NCBI GenBank assembly: GCA_023376005.1
Contig: CM042145.1
Span: forward strand, 15,242,299-15,306,298
Origin: Doryteuthis pealeii
Taxonomy: Eukaryota > Mollusca > Cephalopoda > Myopsida > Loliginidae
DNA length: 64,000 nt
Direction of reading: 5' to 3'
Below the pieces are notes generated by a model. It was not told where the DNA came from. It worked only from the letters and a program-made list of their open reading frames with translations, and searched no databases. Every line of letters starts with the position of its first letter. Position 1 is the first letter of the stretch. The translations under genes were made by a program, and so were the position numbers. This document shows positions 56,158-63,965 of the stretch, piece by piece.

Positions 56158-56162
<5 letters not shown>
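56048..56162. repeat. Foldback repeat, about 34-bp arms
   Basis: The left arm AAGATATGAAAACAACACAA and GCTGTTAAA pairs with its complement at 56130-56162. The loop has an inner helix ATATTG/CAATAT and a GAAA, but no CTGANGA, so no hammerhead is called. Confidence 0.6.

Positions 56163-56210
<48 letters not shown>
56160..56210. repeat. (TA)n microsatellite
   Basis: About 25 TA units following the foldback. Confidence 0.95.
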
Positions 56211-56214
<4 letters not shown>

Positions 56215-56221
56215 GCTGATA

Positions 56222-56455
56222 TCTGTTTTGAAGGAGTCCCCAGGAAAATTTATGAGTCCCATCTAAAGCCGTCCAACTTCTACCTTGTAACCTATCCTGT
56301 GTAATTCGTTTCTAAGAAACTATTGAAATGTATTTATAGTTAACTTGAAATGGCGAGGGAAGAAAAAAGAAAAACACTGGGATGCATGGCATACGATTTT
56401 ACTGCGTCCTTTTAGATTTTTATGTCAGGGACGCAGGAAGCGTACCTATTAGCAT
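56222..56455 (+). repeat. R8 dispersed repeat, second copy
   Basis: Matches 14945-15232: GTCCCCAGGAAAATTTATG, CTACCTTGTAACCTATCCTG, CGTACCTATTAGCATCTG. Confidence 0.75.
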
Positions 56456-56582
56456 CTGTTTAGTATATATATATATATATATATGAGTGAAGGATTGAAT
56501 AAATCCAACAAAATGTAGTTGAGAATAGAGTAAAAAAAAAACTTTCGTCAATGAGTGCAAATGGACGTCTGTCAATATCAAC

Positions 56583-56702
56583 AATTAAGTAGTTAGCCAA
56601 TCAACAGCCCGAATATATGTGGTTGGTTGTGGTTTAAACCACATGACCTCGCTTAGTCTATAAATTTATGTGGTGGATTGTAGCACGGCTTATATACTAC
56701 AA
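56583..56702. mobile_element. R3 LTR fragment, folded back on itself
   Basis: 56592-56622 reads as R3 in one orientation (GCCAATCAACAGCCCGAATA). From the palindrome GTGGTTTAAACCAC onward it reads in the other (CGCTTAGTCTATAAATTTAT). SINE-B starts immediately after it. Confidence 0.55.
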
Positions 56703-56993
56703 AATACTACCGAGGCGCGTGGTCTAATGGTTAGAGTCGTAGGAAATGGACTCGACGACCTGAGTTCAATTCCTGGACGAAGCTATTTGCATTTCACATG
56801 GCGGTAATACCCTTGGGAAAGGTATGCATCCAATTCTCCCTCCAGCTATGGGCAAATAGCAGGGCAGACTGGGCTCTTTACCCATGGCTAGGTAACCAGT
56901 CTAGGAGAAGGAAAACTCTAAATTCAAACCTGTTAAACTCCGCTTAAGAAATTGACCTTGTGTCACATCCTGCTCGTGCGGAGGGGTTGGTAA

Positions 56994-57027
<34 letters not shown>
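56703..57027 (+). mobile_element. SINE-B, full length, tail type 1 with (TA)n
   Basis: Box A GCGTGGTCTAATGGTTAGAG, box B GAGTTCAATTCCTGGACGAA, complete body, tail GTGCGGAGGGGTTGGTAAAT then TA repeats. It is the best reference copy of SINE-B. Confidence 0.95.
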
Positions 57028-57028
<1 letters not shown>

Positions 57029-57259
57029 GTTCAATGAGGAATCAAAACAAATAAAAGGTTTTGCTTTTATTTATTTAATTACGGGAACGGTATTACAACC
57101 AGCGGTTTCTTGCTGAAAGCATTCATCAGGTAAGACGAAACGGTTCCTTTGAAAATGACAGAAATTGTGTAAAATTTTACACAATTTCTGTCATACCGTT
57201 CCCGTAATTAAATAAATAAAAGCAAAAACTTTTATTTGTTTTGATTCCTCATTGAACTA
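57028..57259. mobile_element. Foldback element, 66-bp arms, with hammerhead in the loop
   Basis: Arms 57028-57093 and 57193-57259 are near-perfect inverted repeats (AGTTCAATGAGGAATCAAAA ... GGGAACGGTAT). The loop holds the hammerhead and a second palindrome, GACAGAAATTGTG/CACAATTTCTGTC. Confidence 0.8.
57083..57148 (-). ncRNA. Hammerhead ribozyme fold
   Basis: On the minus strand: long stem I (GGAACCG...GTCTTAC with GTAATAC..GTTCC, one mismatch and a bulge); core CTGATGA at 57129-57123; A/A mismatch; stem II TGCT-TTC-AGCA; GAAA; stem III ACC-GCT-GGT; cleavage base T at 57097. All core bases are present; the A/A pair at the base of stem II is atypical. Confidence 0.65.
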
Positions 57260-57360
57260 TCAACGCTCTATCACAGATATTGAGCACTCTTCTAATAACA
57301 CTGTACGTTGGATTACTATTACTTTTTCTAGTATACTAGTGCCAACCATACACATTAATA

Positions 57361-57393
<33 letters not shown>

Positions 57394-57588
57394 CTACAAA
57401 ATATTCCAACAGTGCTACATGCTTATATGAAACATGTTACTCGCCTCTCCCTGATATGCTGCATGTTTAAGTTTGATCTCTCCATCTCTTATTGCCATGG
57501 AGTTATGCAGCTGCTGTTTAAACTTATGTAGGGTTTTCATCATTTGAGTTTTCCTTCTCAGTGAAAAGAAAAAAATCACACAAACTAT
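57260..57588. other. No gene seen; (TA)n at 57366-57393
   Basis: Only a microsatellite followed by a scrap of the R3 end (CAAAATATTCCAACA). The minus-strand ORF at 57415-57819 crosses several elements and is not coding. Confidence 0.5.
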
Positions 57589-57762
57589 ACAAGACATGCT
57601 GGACACTACTGGAGAAGCAAGGATGAACTCATAAGTGATGTTCTCCTCTAGACATCTACACATGGACACACCAGTGTAGGTTGACCAGCACAAACCTACA
57701 TCAGCTCTGTGCAGATGACTTGCCAGGGGCAAATAACGATAAGGACAGTTAGCAAGAGAGAG
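57589..57762 (+). pseudogene. LINE C-terminal fragment, related to 264-701
   Basis: TRHAGHYWRSKDELISDVLL in frame, then a stop and frame shifts through the THGHTSVG, AKTYIDQLC-like and DLPGA-like positions. It is a second copy of the tail at 264-701, interrupted at GCAAGAGAG by R6. Confidence 0.8.
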
Positions 57763-57764
57763 TT

Positions 57765-58262
57765 TGGTTTGGTTTGTTTTATGGCATATCAACCTCAGTG
57801 GGTCATTTAATGCCAACAAAATTTCAAAATAAATTACTCAATTTTTAAAAATAAACTCATGCTTTTCTATTTAACCCATAGATGGGACCCTAACAGGTAC
57901 TACCACTCTGGGTCAGAGTGTACCTGGGAGTAATGGTGATGAAGGGGTGCTCCACATTCCCGAAACTTCCAGAATCGGAACGTCATCAATAGATAGGGTT
58001 TTTTCGTCATTCCCAGGACATAAAGACCCTCAGCCACCACCTTCTAGCACCCTTATGATAAAAAAAAGGTTGGTGCTTGCCATAAGGGTTGGGGCAATCA
58101 TATAGGTACTAGGGCTTGAAATGACCAGCCAATTGATCGGAGGGGGCCTCTCCAACTGCCCGTCTAGCCTAAGTAAGGGCCAAAGTGGGCTGTTGCATGT
58201 CATGGACTACTCATCCAGCAGGATCCCATCCTTAAGGTGGCCCCATTGCGGGGTTCTTACCT
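57765..58262 (+). repeat. R6 dispersed repeat inserted in the LINE tail
   Basis: The element is TTTGGTTTGGTTTG, ATGGCATATCAACCTCAGTG, CCCATAGATGGGACCCTAAC through GATCGGAGGGGGCCTCTCC. The LINE segment GATAAGGAC..TTGGCAAAGAGAG after it repeats the segment just before it. Confidence 0.85.
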
Positions 58263-58348
58263 CTCTGGCAATGACCGATAAGGACGTTTGGCAAAGAGAG
58301 TCATTGGAATCCAGGCTGTCAGTGCAATCTGATGATGATGATGATGAT
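58262..58348 (+). pseudogene. LINE 3' end after R6, with (GAT)n tail
   Basis: The frame reads MTDKDVWQRESLESRLS and runs into GATGATGATGATGATGAT, the 3' tail of the LINE. The ORF at 58121-58393 begins in R6 and is fortuitous. Confidence 0.7.
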
Positions 58349-58374
58349 ATAGTTTGTATGTGTGATTATATATA

Positions 58375-58600
58375 TATGAGGAAGAATGAATAAAGAAAAG
58401 AAAGAATAGAATGGATAATAACAGATGAATTTAATCAATATCATTCAAAATAAAATTTCACTCTGATGAAGGTCGAATCTTCTGTGTGCGGAATATTTTC
58501 ACACAGATGAACTGACCGAAACACGTGTAAGTGATATTGATTAAATTCATCTTTTATTATCCATTCTATTCTTTCTTTTCTTTATTCATTCTTCCTCATA
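58375..58600. mobile_element. Foldback element, 69-bp arms, with hammerhead in the loop
   Basis: Arms 58375-58443 and 58532-58600 are inverted repeats (GAGGAAGAATGAATAAAGAA against its complement). The loop is the hammerhead at 58458-58534. The architecture resembles the terminal repeats of Penelope-like elements, but no reverse transcriptase is present. Confidence 0.8.
58458..58534 (+). ncRNA. Hammerhead ribozyme, type I, second copy of the 55-kb ribozyme
   Basis: Stem I TCACT/AGTGA; core CTGATGA at 58463-58469; extra A; stem II GGTC/GACC plus TCTGTGTG/CACACAGA; GAA at 58518-58520; stem III ACACGTGT; cleavage base A at 58529. It differs from the 55-kb copy by short deletions in the stem II and stem III loops, and no helix is broken. 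Confidence 0.75.
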
Positions 58601-58622
58601 TTGTCGGATTCATTTCCAATTT

Positions 58623-58623
<1 letters not shown>

Positions 58624-58682
<59 letters not shown>

Positions 58683-58692
58683 ATACATACAT
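58624..58692. repeat. (TA)n microsatellite
   Basis: About 30 units with one break, next to the foldback element. Confidence 0.95.
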
Positions 58693-59080
58693 ACTGATTA
58701 CTGATACTATGGGCGCTATATTTATAAGTAAACAGTGCTCAATATCATGGACAGAGCATTTATATCTAAGTTAAGGTAGAGTGGACATGGAGTCAATGGT
58801 GCCTGGTTACTGACAGTTTCTTGCGGTCTTCAAACCAAATCAAAAAAGGATTCAGTTTTTGAGCTCTATATGCTGTGGTTTGGTCTTTTAAGGAGGATGG
58901 AGGATTTTGATTGGCCAGGTGCTAAGTGTAGCCGGATGTACAGTTTATATATATATATCTACATGATAAAGATGACTTACCGGGGAATAAAATATCGAGT
59001 TAATCACAATATTGACGGTCGATACAAGTGTTAACCGAATAAGTCAGTGTTATAATGAATATGCATTAGTAGAGCGGATT
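58693..59080. other. No gene seen
   Basis: Mixed-composition DNA without recognised repeats or ORFs. Confidence 0.5.
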
Positions 59081-59222
59081 TAAGGTGTATATAGAAATAA
59101 CCTACTCATTATTCACTTCCGCAATTGCCTGTAATTAATCAATATCTTGATTAATTCATTGCATTTAACCCTGAAGATCATTTATGGTGAAACTTGAGTA
59201 GGTTATTTCTATATACACCTTA
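59081..59222. mobile_element. Foldback element, 28-bp perfect arms, with hammerhead
   Basis: TAAGGTGTATATAGAAATAA and CCTACTCA (59081-59108) pair perfectly with 59195-59222. Inner palindromes include TTAATCAATATC/GATATTGATTAA-like. A second, (TA)n-expanded copy is at 59636-59740 in reverse. Confidence 0.8.
59166..59205 (+). ncRNA. Hammerhead ribozyme-like fold (CTGAAGA core)
   Basis: Stem I TAACC/GGTTA; core CTGAAGA at 59171-59177, fitting CTGANGA; a short stem II TCATTTATGGT that pairs well only if A9 joins it; GAA at 59189-59191; stem III ACT-TG-AGT; cleavage base A at 59200. The weak stem II lowers confidence in activity. Confidence 0.55.
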
Positions 59223-59223
59223 A

Positions 59224-59225
<2 letters not shown>

Positions 59226-59262
<37 letters not shown>
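59226..59262. repeat. (TA)n microsatellite
   Basis: About 18 TA units abutting the foldback. Confidence 0.95.
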
Positions 59263-59265
<3 letters not shown>

Positions 59266-59615
59266 GTGGATATGATAAAGAGTAGGCAAGGCAGGCAATA
59301 CAAAAAAAAACAAAAAACTTTTACATCCATAAAAATTTAGATCTACAGTCATATGTAATATCCATCCACGTCCACATCTCAGATGAATTTACCATTGCAC
59401 AAAATGTACAAAGAAAATGCTGAAAAGTTCTCGCCCCAACTAAGAGAAGAAGGAATTTTTTTTTTCAGTCTTTTTTTGTATTGAAAGGTTATTGAAACTA
59501 GAAAAAAAATGATGAACATTGAATACATTTCATAGCTCTATATCACTCAGTGGTTTTCAAAACTTATAAAATTTTTTTTTTTTATTTGTCTACTTTTTAA
59601 CCTATCCACTTATTG
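59263..59615. other. No gene seen
   Basis: A/T-rich with homopolymer runs. Confidence 0.5.
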
Positions 59616-59619
59616 ATAT

Positions 59620-59646
59620 ATATATATATATATATATAGTATTAAG

Positions 59647-59680
<34 letters not shown>

Positions 59681-59686
59681 TATATA
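59620..59686. repeat. (TA)n microsatellites within a foldback arm
   Basis: The arm sequence AAGGTGTATATAG...AACC of the 59.1-kb element is here replaced by long TA runs, so the microsatellite grew from the arm. Confidence 0.75.
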
Positions 59687-59726
59687 TAACCTACTCAAGT
59701 TTCACCATAAAGGATCTTCAGGGTTA
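59687..59726 (-). ncRNA. Hammerhead ribozyme-like fold, second copy
   Basis: On the minus strand: TAACC, CTGAAGA, TCCTTTATGGT, GAAA, CTTGAGTA, GGTTA. Same fold as 59166-59205 with one change in the stem II loop. Confidence 0.55.
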
Positions 59727-59984
59727 AATGCAAAAGAACAATTTGAATTGTGTACCCATTTAAACCTCAGTGTAATGCTATGAAATGAGTAAATCAAAGA
59801 CACTGTTATTTTGTGACCCAGTGAAGGTTCAGACCCATAGTTTGAAGACACCTGATCTCCATCATTCCCTCCCTGGTTGGACCATGAACTTTTCAGCATC
59901 TCATGAACTAAATATTTTCTTTGCAAATTTATGTCGATGATTACTCAATTGATACTGCTTCTCCAATTGCCCATCTTTGTATTA

Positions 59985-60490
59985 AGGACTTAGGAATTTG
60001 GATTGTTTGGATTATTTGGACTATTGTCCTCATCTTTATTGTTATCTTCACAACGTTTCGGACGATGTGGCTTCTGGCTTCTTCAGATATTTCTTGTCGA
60101 ACTCAGGAATCGTCTTGTCATAATTCAGAGCCTTCATCGGCTGAAATGTTATACATACTAGGTGTGTCAAAAAAGTATCGAGATTTTTGTACTTTTTGAC
60201 ACCTTGTATTCTGTAAATAAAAAAAAATAAACCCCCCCAAAAAAACAAAAAATTCCATTCATTAATTTTTTTCAGAATACAAAGTGTGTCAAATAAAATA
60301 CCAAGTTTAAAGCTGTATTTACTAAGATAAAAATGAAGTATGAATAGAATGTTAATTTTTTTTTCAGAATACAATGCGTGTCAAAAAGTACAAAAAATCT
60401 TGATACTTTTTTGACACACCTTGTATAACAATAAAGACGAGGACAATAGTTCAAATAATCTAAATTATCAAGCCTCATCTCAAAATTCAG
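59985..60490. mobile_element. Family E, two head-to-head copies with a nested MITE
   Basis: Outer arms near 59985-60050 (ATTATTTGGACTATTGTCC) and 60424-60480 are inverted. The inner minus-strand copy has CTGAAGAAGCC...GAAACG at 60041-60110. A partial plus-strand copy (CATCGGCTGAAATGTTATAC) is split by the MITE at 60158-60423. Confidence 0.6.
60158..60423. mobile_element. Tc1/mariner-like MITE, 266 bp, TA target site
   Basis: Ends CTAGGTGTGTCAAAAAAGTA and the inverse of CAAGGTGTGTCAAAAAAGTA, flanked by TA at 60156-60157 and 60424-60425. TIRs extend about 55 bp. A third internal copy of the TIR end (GTGTGTCAAATAAAATACC) lies at about 60283. No transposase. The ORFs at 60048-60478 are in the TIRs. 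Confidence 0.85.
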
Positions 60491-60783
60491 AGAAATAGGA
60501 CTTAGGAATGTTTAGCTAATCTGTATTAAATGGACTCCAAATGCCAAATAAACCGACCTCTCATCTCCTCTGAAATAATTCAGCAAAGTATTTCATTTCG
60601 TTGATAGTTTGAAATAATCTATGAAAGTTGATCTGATTTAGGTTTGTATCACGCAGAGAGCACATCACCTCAACAGATAAGTTTATTTACTAAGCTTTGC
60701 TTAGTTGTGGCACAAGGTTGAATGAAATGAGTCACCTAGTGAAACTGAAACTAACTAGTAATGGTTTGTTAGTCTAAGAGACG
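60491..60783. other. No gene seen
   Basis: Short AT-rich spacer. Confidence 0.4.
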
Positions 60784-61025
60784 ACCGGTTTAGCTCAGTT
60801 GGTAGAGAACTTGCCTAGGAATCGCAAGGTTCCTAGTTTGATACTGGCCCTCGCCAACTCAGCATACGAATAGAACAGGGATCTGTGTGGTAAAGTGGGG
60901 AGCTGATGGTAGTGTGGCACTCCATCTCAGATGCAAAACAATCACCTTGGTCTAGCGCTAGTGAAAAGGGGATAGTCTCCCTCACTGTTTGGCTGATACC
61001 GACATTAAGCCACCCAGTCTACTTT
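60784..61025 (+). mobile_element. SINE-A, full length, plus strand
   Basis: Box A TTTAGCTCAGTTGGTAGAG, box B GGTTCCTAGTTTGATACTGG, body, and a 3' end CCACCCAGTCTACTTTACTT. Confidence 0.9.
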
Positions 61026-61182
61026 ACTTTTACTTAGTCTACCTTGCTAACCATAACGTGAGGTGCTCTATATTGAAGAACAGAAAAATGTTAAACTAAT
61101 TCCAAAAGGTATTATTACAGAATAGAAATATATACATGAAAAATAGGATTCTTTTATGACCCCAGTTCTTCTTCCTATCTCC

Positions 61183-61269
61183 ACACACGACAGTAAGCCT
61201 CTAAAGCCAGTAGAACAATTCACATACTTAGGTAGTAGTATCTCATCCACAGAAAGCGATGTTCAATCC
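61183..61269 (+). pseudogene. LINE reverse-transcriptase fragment
   Basis: Twenty-nine codons read THDSKPLKPVEQFTYLGSSI then SSTESDVQS. The EQFTYLGSSISSTE block is the hallmark region just upstream of the WKSDLTD/TTWTLTKR segment found at 206-701, so it belongs to the same family. The minus-strand ORF at 61068-61250 is a shadow. Confidence 0.7.
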
Positions 61270-61361
61270 TCATTTTTAAAGGGTTTGCAGATATAATACT
61301 AAATCTGTAATGTCAATGTGAGTGTCTTTTTTCTTCTTCCAACTTGTTCATTTAAACATAT

Positions 61362-61650
61362 CTAAGTATTGGTTAGGAGATTTAGAAGGCTATCACAATG
61401 CAGTTTTACGGTAACAAGTTGATTTAGTTGATGAAGCAGTACAGCAAAAAAAAATTAATTTGGGAAGAAATGCCATAGCTGTACTGCTTCAGTTCAATTC
61501 TTTTGATAAAGAGGTATTACCTCGAAAATTCAAGAAATAATAAAAATACAGGTCAACACACAACACCATTGTTACCGTATTATTATTTTTTATTTATTCC
61601 AAACTGCATTGTGATAGCCTTCTAAATCAACCTCCTAACCAATACATACA
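61362..61650. mobile_element. Foldback element, about 50-bp arms, degraded hammerhead-like loop
   Basis: TATTGGTTAGGAG and GGCTATCACAATGCAG on the left pair with 61586-61650. The loop also holds a 14-bp inverted pair TGAAGCAGTACAGC. TTGATAA, stem GAGGT-ATT-ACCTC and GAAA at 61503-61526 look like a hammerhead with two core substitutions. Confidence 0.6.
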
Positions 61651-61708
61651 CAATGCTTCAAGCAAATTATGAAACTCTCTTATATCTAAGTATGTATTTA
61701 CCCAACAC

Positions 61709-61963
61709 TTCTGCCACAGACAGGATGTGACAAGGTCAATTTATAAGCGGAGTATATCTGGTGTGAATTCTGAGTTTTCCTTCTCCTAGACTGGTTACCT
61801 AAGCAAGGCTAAAGAACCCAGTCTGTCTATTTACCCATAGCTGGGAGGGGGAAGAACAGGTGGATTCAGGCTTTTCTCAAGGACATTAGCACCAAGTGAA
61901 ATGAAAACAGCCTTGTCCAGGATTCAAACCTAACAATAACCGTATTGCTAACTGTACCTCCAT
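61709..61963 (-). mobile_element. SINE-B, reverse, near full length
   Basis: In reverse: GATGTGACAAGGTCAATTTA, TTTTCCTTCTCCTAGACTGG, TTTACCCATAGCTGGGAGG, and the head GATTCAAACCTAACAATAAC. Confidence 0.85.
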
Positions 61964-62044
61964 AAAAAATATCTAAGTAATTAATATTTGATTATTGAGT
62001 CGAAAAGTTATTAATTTTGCTAAATTTTCAATATTGTGAATAAA

Positions 62045-62500
62045 TAACTTAATAACGAATGAAATTTATTGTGTACAGTGCTCAGGTTCACCACAACTCA
62101 TCAAAGTCTCATGTCAAGTACACAGAATAATGTATTAGTGTCAGGAACATGAACAGTGTACAGTAATAATATACATGTATGTGTGCGTGTGCGTGCATGG
62201 GAGTATCGGGTATAGTGTTGGCGGACTAAAGGAAGCATGGAGGCTTTGAAAGATGCAGTGTTTCAGCAGCCTACAACAGACACAGGCAGCTTTTTCCACG
62301 CCTTGGCAACTTGGAAAAAAAAAATGTTTCCGAAAGTCATGTGAGCTATGTTGTTTTCTGACTTTGTAGGCATGCCCATGTGTGTTAGAAACATGGACAT
62401 CAAAAAGGTGCTCAAGGTTTCTGTTGTTAAAATGATTAATGACCTTATGGAATTTCAACGAATCCATTCCCAGATCAGCAAGATGTTCAGAATATGGCAG
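62045..62500 (-). pseudogene. LINE (CR1/Jockey-like) C-terminal end, internal deletion
   Basis: Minus-strand sister of 49716-50259: MDSLKFHKVINHFNNRNLEH (with about 11 residues missing after MDSLK), HVSNTHGHAYKVRKQ, FRKHFF, then a frame change through the WxxLP and VGCRS region. The 3' UTR and the ATTTATTGTGTACAGTGCTC end are present. Confidence 0.75.
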
Positions 62501-62502
62501 AT

Positions 62503-62607
62503 TTCAACATAACCGGCTACAACCTATTTTGCAAAGACTGTGCCAATCGTTGTGGTAGTGGTGTAATGGTCTACATTCGATCAGCAATTCCTTGCACTGA
62601 CTTGAAC
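62503..62607 (+). pseudogene. LINE endonuclease-domain fragment, inverted against its neighbour
   Basis: Thirty-five codons include FNITGYNLFCKDCANRCGSG and VMVYIRSAIPCTDLN, matching the ITGY.LFRKDR..RRGGGV..YIRS segment of LINE apurinic endonucleases. It points away from the C-terminal piece at 62045-62500 and abuts it within 3 bp. Key Arg/Gly residues have changed to Cys/Ser. Confidence 0.65.
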
Positions 62608-62779
62608 TAATCACAGCAAAAAGTCTTTTTCTGCGAGATATGTAGGAACATGTCATCACTCCTACAATTTATACCCTAATTTCAGCTCATGATGATGTGC
62701 AAGGTTGTATAAATAACTTAATAACTTTAATTTTTTTTTCTTATGACGGAGAACGAAAAAGAGCAAGACATTGTCTTGC

Positions 62780-62830
62780 CTGCCGGGATCGAACCCGCGT
62801 CCTCCCGCATGCAAAAACAGATGCAATTTA
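62780..62830 (-). mobile_element. tRNA-like box B remnant
   Basis: On the minus strand ACGCGGGTTCGATCCCGGCA is a perfect pol III box B with flanking arm. No box A at the proper distance was found, so it is a SINE or tRNA scrap. Confidence 0.4.
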
Positions 62831-62839
62831 GGCACTGGA

Positions 62840-63934
62840 CGGACACGAAGTGCCAGGATGTTTCGGTAAATACGTACATAAATAACATGTGATTCAAGCG
62901 CTGGACAGTGAGGAGTCGGCAGTAGCAGGTTGACTGACGCGAACGACCGAGTAAAGAAATGTGATTTTGAACTGCTAAAGATTATTTCGACTACGGTGAC
63001 GGATTTTGCAGCTGCTAAATGAAAACGAAGAACGTGTTGACCAGGGGAAGGTTTGGCTTGCTGGAAGACTGTGGACTCACTTGTTTTTGGCCCCCACTCT
63101 CGGGGGGAGCTTGTTGATACGAACATCTATTTCCCCCCATATATCCCCCCCCTTCTATATTTCTAAATCAAATCTTATTATAATGGAGATTGTGGGTTGT
63201 TCTGTCTGTAACCGAAACTATATTACTACTCAAGTCATAATTCCCTTTGTTATTTACATCACATTCTCCATGAATTTATGTTTATTTAAACCTCAATTAT
63301 TAATAAAATTGTTTTACATCATTAAGACTGTTGACCATACCTACATATTAATAATACGCAATTGTATTTATATATACAACAAAATAGTGGTTTACAGTGT
63401 GAAAGGGAAGGCTAATTTGCATATCGATCTCAAAAATTTGATTTTGATAAATATATGCTTAGTATTATTGATTTCTAATTGTTTGATTTTATTTTAATGA
63501 ATATGACAAAAAATCTCGGAGATAAATCTTAAAAGAAATTTATTAACAAGAAGAAATAACTGTAATATTATTCTTTACTTCCTAATTTAACTAAATAGTT
63601 AAATTATGAAAATTTACCAATGAAAGACGGGAGTAATGGAAAATGATGGAAGACTTAGTTTCAAAGTTGTTCTATTTTTCAATCATACCCCCTCTGTTCC
63701 AAATCTTTTTATTTGCATTCTTATTCAGCAGCCTTTCTAATTTAATATGATATTTTATTATATTAAAACTTAAATACTTGCACCCGGAGGGTGCATATAT
63801 TTGCTAGTATGTTTAAAATTCATTGGATGGTGTGTAAATCAACTTTCTCAACTAACAAAAAACAAAACAGTTTTAGTATTAAAAAAATTTTAAATCACAA
63901 AATTAAACATTAAGACAAGTTCAAGAGAAGAGAG

Positions 63935-63965
<31 letters not shown>

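Noticed and set aside
60784..60860. Functional tRNA gene (box A and box B present)
   Set aside because: It is the head of SINE-A; the acceptor stem does not close and the SINE body follows.
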